A DNA stretch of 64,000 nucleotides from Nocardia aurea. Its GTDB lineage: Bacteria; Actinomycetota; Actinomycetes; Mycobacteriales; Mycobacteriaceae. A program made the position numbers and the translations under genes. Positions 1-8,658 of this stretch are shown here, in pieces. The stretch is taken from NCBI RefSeq assembly GCF_003123685.1, contig NZ_QCYJ01000130.1, positions 310,001-374,000 of the forward strand. The letters run 5' to 3'. The first letter of the stretch is position 1, and each line of letters starts with the position of its first letter. The notes under the pieces were generated by a model that had not been told where the DNA came from, ran no database searches, and saw nothing but the letters and a program-made list of their open reading frames with translations.

Positions 1-687
1 CGGTTGCCCGCGCCGGATCTTGCCGGTGAGCCGTCCCCAGCCCAGCGGGCTCCACACGACCGCGCCGACACCCTGATCCTGTCCGAGCGGCATCAGCTCC
101 CATTCGTAATCGCGCCCGACCAGCGAGTAGAAGACCTGATGCGCGACATACCTGGTGAGCCCGTCACGGTCCGCGGCGGCGAGTGATTTCATCAGCTCCC
201 AGCCCGCGAAGTTGGAAGCGCCGAGGTAGCGAATCTTGCCCGCGCGGACCAGATCGTCGAGCGCGCCCAGTGTCTCCTCGACCGGGGTGCGCGCGTCGAA
301 GGCGTGCAACTGGAACAGGTCGATGTGCTCGATTCCCAGTCGGCGCAGCGAATTCTCGACCGCGCCGATCAGTCGCGCCCGTCCGGAACCGGCTTCGTAC
401 GGACCCGGGCCGGTCGGCAGGCCCGCCTTGGTCGAGATCAATACCTGATCGCGTCTGCCCGCGATGGCCGCGCCGAGGACTTCCTCGGACGCGCCGTCGG
501 AATAGACGTCGGCGGTATCGAACATCGTGACCCCCGCCTCGACGCTGATGTCGACGAGTCTGCGCGCCTGCGCGGCGTCGGTGTCGCCCCAGGCGCTGAA
601 CAGCGCTCCGCGTCCGCCGAAGGTGCCCGCGCCGAAACTCAGTGCGGGGACGAGCAGACCGGATGCGCCGAGCCGTCGGTACTCCAT
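1..687 (-). CDS. aldo/keto reductase, N-terminal part (runs off window)
   Basis: NAD(P)H-dependent oxidoreductase of the aldo/keto reductase superfamily, cytoplasmic, substrate unknown. The start ATG at 687 follows an AGGAG box with 5-nt spacing, and the protein begins MEYRRLGASGLLVPALSFG. The visible 229 residues include the strand-1 glycine motif, a DTADVYSDGASE segment carrying the catalytic Asp/Tyr region, and an IDLFQLHAFD segment that fits the barrel region. The C-terminus lies outside the window. The gene is divergent from a TetR regulator, which is its likely controller. Confidence 0.9.
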   Translation of the reverse strand, partial: MEYRRLGASGLLVPALSFGAGTFGGRGALFSAWGDTDAAQARRLVDISVEAGVTMFDTADVYSDGASEEVLGAAIAGRRDQVLISTKAGLPTGPGPYEAGSGRARLIGAVENSLRRLGIEHIDLFQLHAFDARTPVEETLGALDDLVRAGKIRYLGASNFAGWELMKSLAAADRDGLTRYVAHQVFYSLVGRDYEWELMPLGQDQGVGAVVWSPLGWGRLTGKIRRGQP

Positions 688-766
688 GGCAACTCCTAAA
701 GGGTCTATAGTTCCGTTAACTCGAACGCTACACCCGTCGGCGCGTAAATGAAACTGGAGTACCGTT
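688..766. promoter_or_regulatory. divergent promoter region, reductase / TetR regulator
   Basis: This 79-bp gap separates two divergent genes. On the minus strand a TATAGA hexamer near 705-710 could be the -10 of the reductase. An imperfect palindrome gttc-N9-gaac at 710-726, with gttaac inside it, sits where a TetR dimer could block both promoters. The arms are short, so the operator is only a candidate. Confidence 0.35.
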
Positions 767-1393
767 ATGACTTCCGAAGAGACCGCTCCCGGATCGATCC
801 GGCCGGGCGGGCGCACCGCCCGGGTCCGCGAAGCGGTACTGCGGGCCGCGGGCGATCTGCTGGCCGAAAGAGGTTTCGCGGAACTGGATCTGGCCGAGGT
901 CGCCGCCCACGCCGAGGTCGGCAAGACCACCGTCTACCGACGCTGGGGCAGCGCGACCGGGCTGGTGACCGATCTGCTGGTCGACATGGCCGAACAGTCC
1001 GTCGCACGGGCCGACACCGGCTCACTGCTCGGCGATCTCACCGCCAACGCGCGGTTGGTCGCGCGCACGCTCACCGATCCGCGCCAGGGGCGGCTGTTCC
1101 GTGCCGTCATCGCCGCGGCCACCTGCGACGAGGCGGCCGCCGCGGCCCTGCGCCGCTTCTACGACGTGCGGCTCACCGAATGGTCGCCGTGCGTGAGCGC
1201 CGCCGTCGCCAGGGGCGAGGCGCCCGAGGGCACCGATCCGCGCGCCGTCCTCTCGGCGGTCTCCGCGCCGCTGTACTACCGGCTGCTCGCCAGCGGCGAC
1301 CCGATCGACGAGACCGTGGCCGCTACCGCGGCGCGCGCGGCGTTCGACGCGGTTCGCGCGGGGACCCTGGTGCGGAATGCCGCTGAGTCGTGA
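767..1393 (+). CDS. TetR/AcrR family transcriptional regulator
   Basis: Ligand-responsive repressor of 208 residues, usual TetR length. The N-terminal helix-turn-helix covers about residues 20-65: an AERGFAELDLAEVAAHAEVGK segment followed by TTVYRRWG, the family recognition-helix signature. The rest is a helical ligand-binding domain that names no ligand. The ATG is preceded by a GGAG box at 756-759. The likely target is the divergent aldo/keto reductase and itself. Confidence 0.9.
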   Translation: MTSEETAPGSIRPGGRTARVREAVLRAAGDLLAERGFAELDLAEVAAHAEVGKTTVYRRWGSATGLVTDLLVDMAEQSVARADTGSLLGDLTANARLVARTLTDPRQGRLFRAVIAAATCDEAAAAALRRFYDVRLTEWSPCVSAAVARGEAPEGTDPRAVLSAVSAPLYYRLLASGDPIDETVAATAARAAFDAVRAGTLVRNAAES

Positions 1394-1428
1394 CAGCGAA
1401 AGACGCTGGATAAGAGGATAATTGGGAG

Positions 1429-1665
1429 ATGAAGGGTGATCGAGTGGAGATCGTCGTCGATATCGGCGACAGGTCGAGCAATTACGAGATAGCGGCGACG
1501 CGAGCGGGCAGACGAGTCGACGTGCGGATAGCGCGCGGCGTGGTCGAGGTCAGCGAGGTGACCCGTACCGGTACCCCGGTGCGCACCGCGAGATTCATGG
1601 CCAATCGACTGGTGGCGCTGGTGGAACATCCGGCGAACGGGAGCGGGGCGCGGGACGGGGAGTGA
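1429..1665 (+). CDS. small conserved hypothetical protein (78 aa)
   Basis: Function unknown. The protein is basic and beta-rich (VEIVVDIGD near the N-terminus, RVDVRIARGVVEVSEV in the middle) with no membrane segment. The ATG at 1429 has the hexamer GATAAT (1417-1422) six bases upstream, as expected for a leaderless transcript. A second start is possible: GTG at 1444 has AAGGG seven bases upstream and would remove five residues. Confidence 0.55.
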   Translation: MKGDRVEIVVDIGDRSSNYEIAATRAGRRVDVRIARGVVEVSEVTRTGTPVRTARFMANRLVALVEHPANGSGARDGE

Positions 1666-1806
1666 GCGGCGCGACGCCGCGACACACGGTCGATCCGTCC
1701 GTTCGGCCGCCGGATCGGCCCGAGAGGCGCATCCTCGATGCTGCTGGACTGTTTCACCTCGCGGGACCGGGTACCCGGGCGAGAGCGACGAGGACAGGAG
1801 CACACG

Positions 1807-2034
1807 ATGACCGATCGCAGCACATCTTCGAACGCGGTGCCGGGCGTCGGCGAGGTATCCGACGCCGACCTGGCCGAACAATCCACCCCGGTGTCACCGG
1901 ACGACGCCGAACAGGACGAACAGGTACTCGCCGACGCCGTGGACGCGGATACCTGGCACGCGGATGTCGCCGATATCGTCGACCAGGCGATCGAAGTGCC
2001 GCCCGACGACGAGTCCTTCGAGCTCAGCGAATAA
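1807..2034 (+). CDS. small acidic hypothetical protein (75 aa)
   Basis: Very acidic protein, rich in Asp, Glu, Val and Ala (for example DDAEQDEQVLADAVDADTW), with no cysteines, membrane segment or signal peptide. The ATG at 1807 has AGGAG seven bases upstream, which favours it over an in-frame ATG at 1738. It is convergent with menD. Such acidic small proteins are common in actinomycetes, and no function can be given. Confidence 0.6.
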   Translation: MTDRSTSSNAVPGVGEVSDADLAEQSTPVSPDDAEQDEQVLADAVDADTWHADVADIVDQAIEVPPDDESFELSE

Positions 2035-2188
2035 TCGCCCCACCATCCGCGGTTCGCGCGGACTCCCGAGCCCAGCGACTGCGGTTCGTGCGGACCAGGC
2101 CGACTCGGGCACGCCATCGGTCGCACCGACGCCGAGTTGAACGGACCGGGTGGCTCGAGGCCGCTCGCGCGGAGGTCGGCGTCCGGGC

Positions 2189-3850
2189 TCAGACAGCGAT
2201 CTTGGCCCTGACGGCGGCATGCAATTCTCGCAGGCTCGATCGCTCGGTGGCCACCTCCAGCACCCGCACCCCGTGCGCGGGCGCGGCCAATTCGATGCCG
2301 AGCTGTTCGGGATCGACCTGCCGATGCGGGATGCGGTAGGCCGCGCACAGGGCGGCCAGGTCCATGCCGTGCGGTGTGCCGAAGACGCGTTCGAAAACAC
2401 CCGCGTACTGCGGATCGCCCTGTTCGAGCAGTTCGAAGATGCCGCCGCCGTCATCGTTGGCCACCACGATGGTGAGATCCTCGGGCCGCGGTTCGCCACG
2501 GCCGATGAGCAGACCGGACGCGTCGTGCAGGAAGGTGAGATCGCCCATCAACGCGACGGTGCGACCGTCGTGCGCCAGAGCCGCGCCGACCGCCGCCGAG
2601 ACGGTGCCGTCGATTCCGGCGACACCGCGATTGGACAGCACCCGCACACCGGGACGCGGCGACGAGACGAGTGCCGCGTCGCGTACCGGATTGGACGCGC
2701 CGAGCAGCAACTGGTCACCGTCGCGCAACGCGTCCATCACCACGGCCGCGACGTGCAGCCCCGTCGGCTTCGGGTGCGCGGCCAATTCCTCGCGCACCAC
2801 CTGATTCGCGGTCGCGTCCAGTTCGCGGCAGCGCGCCAGCCATTCCGCGCGCGGCGCGCCGGAGGTGACCGCGCGCGTGCCGGTGCCGACGACATTGCCG
2901 GAGACATCGGGCCAGCGCGGGCCGGTCGTCAGCGCGAACACCGTGACCGCCGGATCGGCCAGCACCTTGGACACCTGGCGGTGCAGGGTCGGCCTGCCGG
3001 TGATGATCGCCTGTTTCGGTCGCAGCAGCGGCAATGCCAGCGGGTGCAGCGCCGGACCGTGCATGGGCGCGGTCGGTTCGGCGACGGTCGGCAGATCGGC
3101 CAGTTCGGGGCGTAGCCCCGCGCCGTGGCCGGAGATGACGACGGTATCGGGCGTCAGGTCGATGGCGAGTGGAACGTCGAGAGTCGCGTATTCGGTCGAG
3201 GTCCACGCGCGGTCGCCGTCGCGGCCCGCGGGGGCGATCTCACCCGGCGCGAGATCGGGGACGAGCGGTTCGCGCAACGGGATGTCGAAATGCACCGGGC
3301 CCGCGTTGCCCGAACGGGTGCCGCGCGCGGCGGCGAGCACCCGGCACACGGCCGAACGCCAGACGCTGTTCTGCTGGGCGTACACCGTGCCGCCCTGTTC
3401 GGCGCCCGCGGTTCCGCCCGCGGCGTCGAATTCGGCGAGACCGAGGCTGATGGTGGCCCGGACCTGGCTGCCGAAGAGACCGAGTTGTTCGACGGTCTGG
3501 TTGGCGCCGGTGCCGAGCATGTCGTAGGGCCGGTTCGCGCTGACGACGATCAGCGGCATCCTGGCGTAATTCGCCTCGAGGACAGCGGGGCCGAGATTGG
3601 CGACGGCGGTCCCCGACGTCATCACCACCGGCACCGGACGTTGCGCCGCGGCGGCGAGGCCGATGGCGAGAAATCCCGCCGTGCGCTCGTCGATGCGCAT
3701 GTGCAACCGCAATCTGCCCGCCACGTCGGCGGCCTGGAGCGCGAATGCCAGCGGCGCGTTGCGTGAACCGGGACACAGCACGACGTCCCGCACCCCGCCG
3801 CGCACGAATTCGTCGACGACCACCTGCGCCTGCGCTGTTGACGGGTTCAC
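2189..3850 (-). CDS. menD: MenD, SEPHCHC synthase (menaquinone biosynthesis)
   Basis: Thiamine-diphosphate enzyme joining isochorismate and 2-oxoglutarate to give 2-succinyl-5-enolpyruvyl-6-hydroxy-3-cyclohexene-1-carboxylate. At 553 residues it has full family length. Seen: VLCPGSRNAPLAF at about residues 24-36, DERTAGFLAIGLA with the catalytic Glu region, TSGTAVANLGPAV, and the C-terminal ThDP/metal region with MGDLTFLHDASGLL followed by NDDGGGIFELLEQ. The GTG start has a GGGAGG box eight bases upstream. It is convergent with the 75-aa gene and not in an operon with the other men genes here. Confidence 0.96.
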   Translation of the reverse strand: MNPSTAQAQVVVDEFVRGGVRDVVLCPGSRNAPLAFALQAADVAGRLRLHMRIDERTAGFLAIGLAAAAQRPVPVVMTSGTAVANLGPAVLEANYARMPLIVVSANRPYDMLGTGANQTVEQLGLFGSQVRATISLGLAEFDAAGGTAGAEQGGTVYAQQNSVWRSAVCRVLAAARGTRSGNAGPVHFDIPLREPLVPDLAPGEIAPAGRDGDRAWTSTEYATLDVPLAIDLTPDTVVISGHGAGLRPELADLPTVAEPTAPMHGPALHPLALPLLRPKQAIITGRPTLHRQVSKVLADPAVTVFALTTGPRWPDVSGNVVGTGTRAVTSGAPRAEWLARCRELDATANQVVREELAAHPKPTGLHVAAVVMDALRDGDQLLLGASNPVRDAALVSSPRPGVRVLSNRGVAGIDGTVSAAVGAALAHDGRTVALMGDLTFLHDASGLLIGRGEPRPEDLTIVVANDDGGGIFELLEQGDPQYAGVFERVFGTPHGMDLAALCAAYRIPHRQVDPEQLGIELAAPAHGVRVLEVATERSSLRELHAAVRAKIAV

Positions 3851-4087
3851 GACTCCAGCCTCCCAGACAGGCCACCCGACGTCTTCGTCAGCCTGCTCAC
3901 AGTGCCGGATCCATCGCGCCCGAACCGCGCGCGGGGCGGAGCCGCCGCGACCTGGCGACGGAAGCGAGAGCGGTGCGGCCGAGATGACATGCGGCAGAGA
4001 TCATGACGATCGACGCTCACGCCACGGCGCCGCGCCTCGGCGCCGATGGGACCACCCGTGCCGCACGGTGTCGATCGGGCAGTACCC

Positions 4088-4135
4088 GTCGCACGTCGAA
4101 CGGCCCTCATCGAGCGGGGCCGTTCGACGTGCGAC
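4088..4135 (-). terminator. strong hairpin, probable terminator
   Basis: A perfect 19-bp stem (4088-4106 with 4117-4135) closes a 10-nt loop. It lies just past the stop of the leftward DUF6918-type gene (4152) and upstream of menD. There is no T-run, which is usual for actinobacterial hairpin terminators. Confidence 0.75.
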
Positions 4136-4151
4136 GTGGCGACGGCCGCAA

Positions 4152-4598
4152 TTACACGGCGTGCTTCTGCACGAGATCACCCAGTCGCGGCAGCGCCTCG
4201 ATGACATTCTTCTTCGCCGACGAGCGCATCGAGGAGTACACCTTCTGCAACGCGGGACGGGTCGAGGACTCGGCGCGGGCGTCGGTGACCGAGAGCAACG
4301 CCTCGGCGACCGCGTCGGACTTGGCGACGAGCAGGTCGGCGAAACGACCCTCACCCGACGCGGTGTATTCCTGCCAGAACGGGTCGAGCTGCGCGACGAG
4401 CTTGGGCGCCAACGACTCCAGCGCGTCGGGAACGATGGACGGGCTGATCTTCTTGACCGCCGCGTATCCACCCTTCACGGCCAGGCCGGACGCACCACCC
4501 TTGTCCGACACCTCGGCGTCCAGAACATCTTTGGCGTCGGCGAGAAAAGCCGCGCGCTTGGCGTCGATGAGCAGGGATTCAGACAGTGCTGCAACCAC
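4152..4598 (-). CDS. DUF6918-type conserved hypothetical protein
   Basis: Helical cytoplasmic protein of 148 residues, conserved in Nocardia and relatives as far as recalled, function unknown. It has a Lys/Ala/Ser-rich composition (LIDAKRAAFLADAKDVLDAEV near the N-terminus, SSMRSSAKKNVIEALPRLG near the C-terminus) and no signal peptide. The GTG at 4598 is chosen because GGAGG lies nine bases upstream; the ATG at 4652 has no such box. A strong hairpin follows the stop. Confidence 0.65.
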   Translation of the reverse strand: MVAALSESLLIDAKRAAFLADAKDVLDAEVSDKGGASGLAVKGGYAAVKKISPSIVPDALESLAPKLVAQLDPFWQEYTASGEGRFADLLVAKSDAVAEALLSVTDARAESSTRPALQKVYSSMRSSAKKNVIEALPRLGDLVQKHAV

Positions 4599-4740
4599 TT
4601 TCAGGTTCCTCCGGATCGGTGTCGATGAACGAGCGCACGCCACTATACGCACTGGTGCCGAGCGTCACACGTCGCTCACCCGGCAACGGGCCCGCTTCAC
4701 CTTCGCACGACGGCGCTCTCGGCGCATCCGGACAGCGCGC

Positions 4741-5421
4741 TCAGGGCTGCCACGGCAGCAATTGCACCATCAATCCTTCGCAGTCTGCGAGCAATTCGCC
4801 CTGCTCATCGAGCAATTCGGCGGTGACGAAGGTTTTGCGGCCCTCGATCCGGTCGACGCGGCCGCGCACCGTCAGCGGCGTATCGAGCAGTGTCACCTTG
4901 CGGTAGTTCACGTGAAGATAGGCGGTGCGGCTGATCGGCCTGCCCGCGTAGTGCACGATCATTCCGAACAGGTCGTCGAAGAGCAGCGGGAGCACGCCGC
5001 CGTGCGCGGCGCCGTTGCCGCCGAGGTGATACCGGCGGAAGACGCCGGACATGGTGATGCCGTCCGGCCCGGCCTCGCGCACCGTCCACGGCAGCATCAG
5101 CAGGCTGCCACGACCCGGCAGGTGCATGACCCGGCCCGCGGGGCCTTGGCCTTCGACGGCCCGATACGGCTCGAGGAGTTCGGCCAGTTCGCGCGCCTTG
5201 CCCAGCGCGTCGGCGAAAACCTCGTCCGGCGCGTCGACGCAGACGGTGAGGTCCTGGAGGGTGCGCATCGTCTCGACGAATTCGCCGTATGCCGGACCCG
5301 GTTGCGCCTGCGAGTATTTGGGAAAGCCGCCGTGGCGCTCGTACCGGTCCGCCGCGTCCACCGCACTGCTGTCGATCCGAGGCGCCGCCTCGACACCCAC
5401 GGGTCTGCCTTGCTCACTCAT
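4741..5421 (-). CDS. PaaI/hotdog-fold thioesterase
   Basis: Probable acyl-CoA thioesterase of 226 residues. The C-terminal half is a hotdog domain with GAAHGGVLPLLFDDLFG (around residue 137), the HGG signature of the PaaI family, followed by YLHVNYRKVTLLDTPL, the usual core strand. About 100 N-terminal residues precede it, and their role is not clear. The ATG has GGAG four bases upstream. Being next to menB raises the possibility that it hydrolyses DHNA-CoA, the step after MenB, but actinobacterial DHNA-CoA thioesterases are not clearly this family. Confidence 0.8.
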   Translation of the reverse strand: MSEQGRPVGVEAAPRIDSSAVDAADRYERHGGFPKYSQAQPGPAYGEFVETMRTLQDLTVCVDAPDEVFADALGKARELAELLEPYRAVEGQGPAGRVMHLPGRGSLLMLPWTVREAGPDGITMSGVFRRYHLGGNGAAHGGVLPLLFDDLFGMIVHYAGRPISRTAYLHVNYRKVTLLDTPLTVRGRVDRIEGRKTFVTAELLDEQGELLADCEGLMVQLLPWQP

Positions 5422-5606
5422 GATTCTCCGCCTCGTTCACACTCGCCTCCGGCACCGCGGCGCGATTCCGGGTCACCGGTCCGCCCGCTCCTCACCTGCA
5501 CCGTATCGCGTCGTTATACACCGTCGAATCGGCAGGCCCCACCGGATGGAACTATCAACGGGGGAATCACACGGGCGTCACCTCCACGACACAATCGGCC
5601 GCACGT

Positions 5607-5612
5607 GATAAT
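5607..5612 (+). promoter_or_regulatory. -10 element of leaderless menB promoter
   Basis: The hexamer GATAAT ends six bases before the GTG start of menB and no ribosome-binding sequence lies between, so transcription should start at the GTG itself. Confidence 0.55.
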
Positions 5613-5618
5613 CACGGT

Positions 5619-6512
5619 GTGACTTTCGATCCGAAGCTGTGGCGGCCCGTTCCGGGATTCGAGAACCTGACCGACATCACCTACCACCGGCATATCGAAC
5701 AGGGCACGGTGCGAGTGGCGTTCGATCGACCAGAAGTCCGTAACGCGTTCCGCCCGCACACCGTCGACGAGCTCTACCGCGCGCTCGACCACGCCAGGAT
5801 GACCCCCGATGTCGGCGCCGTGCTGATCACCGGCAACGGCCCGAGCCCCAAGGACGGCGGCTGGGCCTTCTGCTCGGGCGGCGACCAGCGCATCCGCGGT
5901 CGCAACGGCTACCAGTACGCCAGCGGTGACACCGCCGACACCGTCGACCAAGCGCGCGCGGGCCGATTACACATCCTCGAGGTCCAGCGCCTCATCAGGT
6001 TCATGCCGAAGGTCGTCATCGCGCTCGTCAACGGCTGGGCCGCGGGCGGCGGGCACAGTCTGCACGTGGTGTGCGACCTGACCCTGGCCAGCCGCGAACA
6101 CGGACGTTTCAAGCAGACCGACGCCGATGTCGGCAGCTTCGACGGCGGTTACGGCAGCGCCTATCTGGCGAAAATGGTCGGGCAGAAATTCGCCCGCGAG
6201 GTGTTCTTCCTCGGTCGCGCCTACACCGCGGAGGAAATGCATCACATGGGCGCGGTGAACAAGGTCGTCGATCACGCCGAACTCGAGAATGTGGCGCTGG
6301 AATGGACCGCCGATATCAACGGCAAATCCCCCCAGGCCCAGCGCATGCTCAAATACGCGTTCAACCTGCTCGACGACGGTCTGGTCGGTCAGCAGCTGTT
6401 CGCGGGCGAGGCGACGCGCATGGCCTACATGACCGACGAAGCGGTCGAGGGGCGCGACTCGTTCCTGGAGAAGCGAGACCCCGACTGGACCCCGTACCCC
6501 TGGTACTTCTGA
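5619..6512 (+). CDS. menB: MenB, 1,4-dihydroxy-2-naphthoyl-CoA synthase
   Basis: Crotonase-fold enzyme that closes the naphthoquinone ring from o-succinylbenzoyl-CoA. At 297 residues it matches the actinobacterial form. Seen: FDRPEVRNAFRPHTVDEL at about residue 35, FCSGGDQRIRG with the oxyanion-hole region at about 87, GWAAGGGHSLHVVCDLTLA with the second oxyanion glycine, DVGSFDGGYGS with the catalytic Asp/Ser region near 170, and the family C-terminus DWTPYPWYF. The GTG start looks leaderless. Eight bases after its stop begins a VOC gene region that may be co-transcribed. Confidence 0.97.
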   Translation: MTFDPKLWRPVPGFENLTDITYHRHIEQGTVRVAFDRPEVRNAFRPHTVDELYRALDHARMTPDVGAVLITGNGPSPKDGGWAFCSGGDQRIRGRNGYQYASGDTADTVDQARAGRLHILEVQRLIRFMPKVVIALVNGWAAGGGHSLHVVCDLTLASREHGRFKQTDADVGSFDGGYGSAYLAKMVGQKFAREVFFLGRAYTAEEMHHMGAVNKVVDHAELENVALEWTADINGKSPQAQRMLKYAFNLLDDGLVGQQLFAGEATRMAYMTDEAVEGRDSFLEKRDPDWTPYPWYF

Positions 6513-6537
6513 CTCACCCGAGGGACGGATCGGCACT

Positions 6538-6930
6538 GTGGAGATCTTGAGCAGCCGGGTCATCCTGCGGCCCGCGAACTATCGGGAGACACTGGCCTTC
6601 TATCGCGACGGCCTCGGTCTGGCGATCGCGCGCGAATATCCGGGCGGCACCGTCTTCTTCGCCGGGCAGTCGCTGGTGGAGGTCGCGGCCCACGGCGGAT
6701 CGGGCGTCTCGACGGCGTTCGCGGGCGCGATCTGGTTGCAGGTGCGCGATCTCTCCGACGCGGCGGCGGAACTGGCGCTGGCCGGGATACGGATCGATCG
6801 CGCGCCGGAACGGGAGCCGTGGGGCCTGATCGAGATGTGGATTCGCGACCCGGACGGAGTGCCGATCGTCCTGGTCGAGATTCCCCCCGAGCATCCGATC
6901 CGGCGCGATTCACGCTGGTCAGGCGACTAG
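6538..6930 (+). CDS. VOC (glyoxalase/bleomycin-resistance) family protein
   Basis: Small metal-dependent dioxygenase or isomerase-type fold of 130 residues, substrate unknown. It has the two beta-alpha-beta-beta-beta modules of the family: VILRPANYRETLAFYRDGLGL at the start and WGLIEMWIRDPDGVPIVLVE at the end, where the final Glu is a usual metal ligand. The GTG start has a GAGGGA stretch upstream, within 26 bp of the menB stop, so it is probably the second gene of that transcript. Confidence 0.8.
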   Translation: MEILSSRVILRPANYRETLAFYRDGLGLAIAREYPGGTVFFAGQSLVEVAAHGGSGVSTAFAGAIWLQVRDLSDAAAELALAGIRIDRAPEREPWGLIEMWIRDPDGVPIVLVEIPPEHPIRRDSRWSGD

Positions 6931-7190
6931 GATGAAACCCGAGCCGGTCCGTCGCGCCGAAGGTCGAGTTGCCAAGGCGGGTTACGACGAGGACCATAAC
7001 GCTCGGGTGGACGCCCTGCCGCCGATGTCCGGGCGGCCGCCGATTCCGAGTTTCCGACGAGTGAATCGCAGTCTCCGATGCCTGGCGTAGTTGAATCCTG
7101 TTACCGGGGAATGGCCGCAGTTCGTCTGCGTCTCCCCAGCACACCGACCCTGTCCGTGCGCGGCGGCGCGGACATGACACGATCCCTGAC

Positions 7191-7355
7191 GTGAGGGAGC
7201 CCAGCGAGCGAACCGAAGGTACTCCGCCCGTGGGTGCGGGAAGACAGTCCAACGGGGCTGTGTCGAACGAGACGGCTGTGTCGAACGAGACGGCTGTGTC
7301 GAACGAGGCGGAGTCATCGAGTGAGGCGGCGTCGTCGAACGGGGCGGCGTCGTGA
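7191..7355 (+). CDS. possible small repetitive ORF overlapping menE
   Basis: A GTG-initiated frame of 54 codons that ends in a GTGA overlap with the menE start. It encodes a hydrophilic low-complexity peptide rich in Ser, Asn, Glu and Ala, with the hexapeptide AVSNET repeated three times. The overlap suggests translational coupling, but no database-like domain is visible and the frame could be an accident of the repeat. Confidence 0.3.
   Translation: MREPSERTEGTPPVGAGRQSNGAVSNETAVSNETAVSNEAESSSEAASSNGAAS
7257..7310 (+). repeat. 18-bp tandem repeat, three units
   Basis: Three consecutive 18-bp units (gctgtgtcgaacgagacg at 7257, 7275 and 7293; the third has one change). In the frame starting at 7191 each unit encodes AVSNE followed by Thr or Ala. 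It lies about 40 bp upstream of menE. Confidence 0.9.
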
Positions 7356-8506
7356 GCACACTGCGCACACTTCCCATGCCGAGCGGCTCCGCGCTGGGTG
7401 ATGTGATACCTCACCTCCGCGCGGCACTGGAGGGCAGCGGTCCGGCGTGGCTGCCGATCCCGAGCAGCGACCGCCGCGAAGCCCATCGGCTCAGCGGCGC
7501 GCTCGCCCCCGGCGAGCCGATCGACGACGAGGTGGCGCTGGTGGTGACCACCTCCGGCACCACGGGCGCGCCCAAGGGCGCGATGCTCACGGCGGCCGCG
7601 TTGCGGGCCAGTTGCGCCGCCACCCACGATCGCCTCGGCGGGCCGGGCACGTGGCTGCTCGCCCTGCCCACCCACCACATCGCGGGTATCCAGGTGTTGC
7701 TGCGCAGTATCGAGGCGGGTACCGAACCGGCCGTGCTCGACGTCTCGGGCGGATTCCTCCCGGAGGCCCTGGCCGGGGCCATCTCCGGGATGCGCGGGCC
7801 ACGCCGCTACACCTCGCTGGTGCCGACGCAACTGATCAAAGTGTTGAACGATCCCGCGGCCAGGGCGGCACTCGCCGATCTCGACGCGGTACTCGTCGGC
7901 GGCGCGGCCACCCCGAAACCGGTGTACGAACGCGCGAAGGCGGCCGGCATCAATGTCGTTCGCACCTACGGCATGAGCGAGACCTGCGGCGGTTGCGTCT
8001 ACGACGGCGTGCCGCTGGACGGCGCGAAGGTGCGGATCGAGGACGGCCGGGTGCTGCTCGGCGGCGTGATGATCGCCACCGGCTACCGGGGCCATCCCGA
8101 TCATCCCGCTTTCGCCGAACCGGGCTGGTTCCGCACCGAGGACGCGGGCACCTTCGACGACGGCGTACTGCGCATCAGCGGTCGCCTGGACGAGGCCATC
8201 CTCACCGGCGGACTCGTGGTGATCCCGCAGGTCGTCGAGGCCGTGCTGGTCTCGCATCCGGCGATCAGCGAATGCGTCGTCCTCGGCCTGCCCGACGAAC
8301 GTCTCGGGCAGCGGGTGGCGGTCGCGGTGGTTCCCACCGAGGGCGCGAGCCCGACGCTGGAGGAGTTACGCGAGTACGTCGAACGCGAACTCGACGCCAT
8401 CGCCGCGCCGCGCGAACTGGCACTGCTCGACGAACTGCCGGTGCACGGTCCGGGCAAACCCAATCGCGCGAAGTTGCGCGAACTGCTCTCCAGCTCGACG
8501 TACTGA
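7352..8506 (+). CDS. menE: MenE, o-succinylbenzoate-CoA ligase
   Basis: ANL-superfamily adenylating enzyme that activates o-succinylbenzoate with CoA before MenB. At 384 residues it is short like other actinobacterial MenE proteins. Seen: VTTSGTTGAPKGA, the P-loop (A3) at residues 65-77; RTYGMSETCGG, the A5 region, near residue 210; WFRTEDAGTF and GRLDEAILTGG, the A7/A8 hinge; and GPGKPNRAKLREL at the C-terminus carrying the A10 lysine. The GTG start overlaps the stop of the short upstream frame. Confidence 0.93.
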   Translation: MSTLRTLPMPSGSALGDVIPHLRAALEGSGPAWLPIPSSDRREAHRLSGALAPGEPIDDEVALVVTTSGTTGAPKGAMLTAAALRASCAATHDRLGGPGTWLLALPTHHIAGIQVLLRSIEAGTEPAVLDVSGGFLPEALAGAISGMRGPRRYTSLVPTQLIKVLNDPAARAALADLDAVLVGGAATPKPVYERAKAAGINVVRTYGMSETCGGCVYDGVPLDGAKVRIEDGRVLLGGVMIATGYRGHPDHPAFAEPGWFRTEDAGTFDDGVLRISGRLDEAILTGGLVVIPQVVEAVLVSHPAISECVVLGLPDERLGQRVAVAVVPTEGASPTLEELREYVERELDAIAAPRELALLDELPVHGPGKPNRAKLRELLSSSTY

Positions 8507-8591
8507 CAGCGGTGACATCCCGGCAGCGGTGACGCTCTGACAGTGGCGACACTCTGACAGCGGTGGCACTCTGGCAGCGGTGGTGGCCGGG
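8507..8591 (+). repeat. 17-bp tandem repeat, five degenerate units
   Basis: Five head-to-tail units begin at 8507, 8524, 8541, 8558 and 8575, each starting cagcggtg or a one- or two-base variant and ending ctctga, ctctgg or similar. The array starts one base after the menE stop codon and runs toward the ABC transporter. A 17-bp period cannot keep a reading frame, so it is not coding. Confidence 0.85.
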
Positions 8592-8608
8592 ACCGTGCAA
8601 GCGGTCCC
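8589..8608 (+). terminator. short hairpin after menE
   Basis: gggaccg (8589-8595) pairs perfectly with cggtccc (8602-8608) around a 6-nt loop. It sits at the end of the 17-bp repeat array, downstream of menE and before the ABC genes. No T-run follows. Confidence 0.45.
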
Positions 8609-8658
8609 GCCATCGTCGTGCAAGGGCCGTGCAAGACGACGCCCGCACAGTTGTCCCC

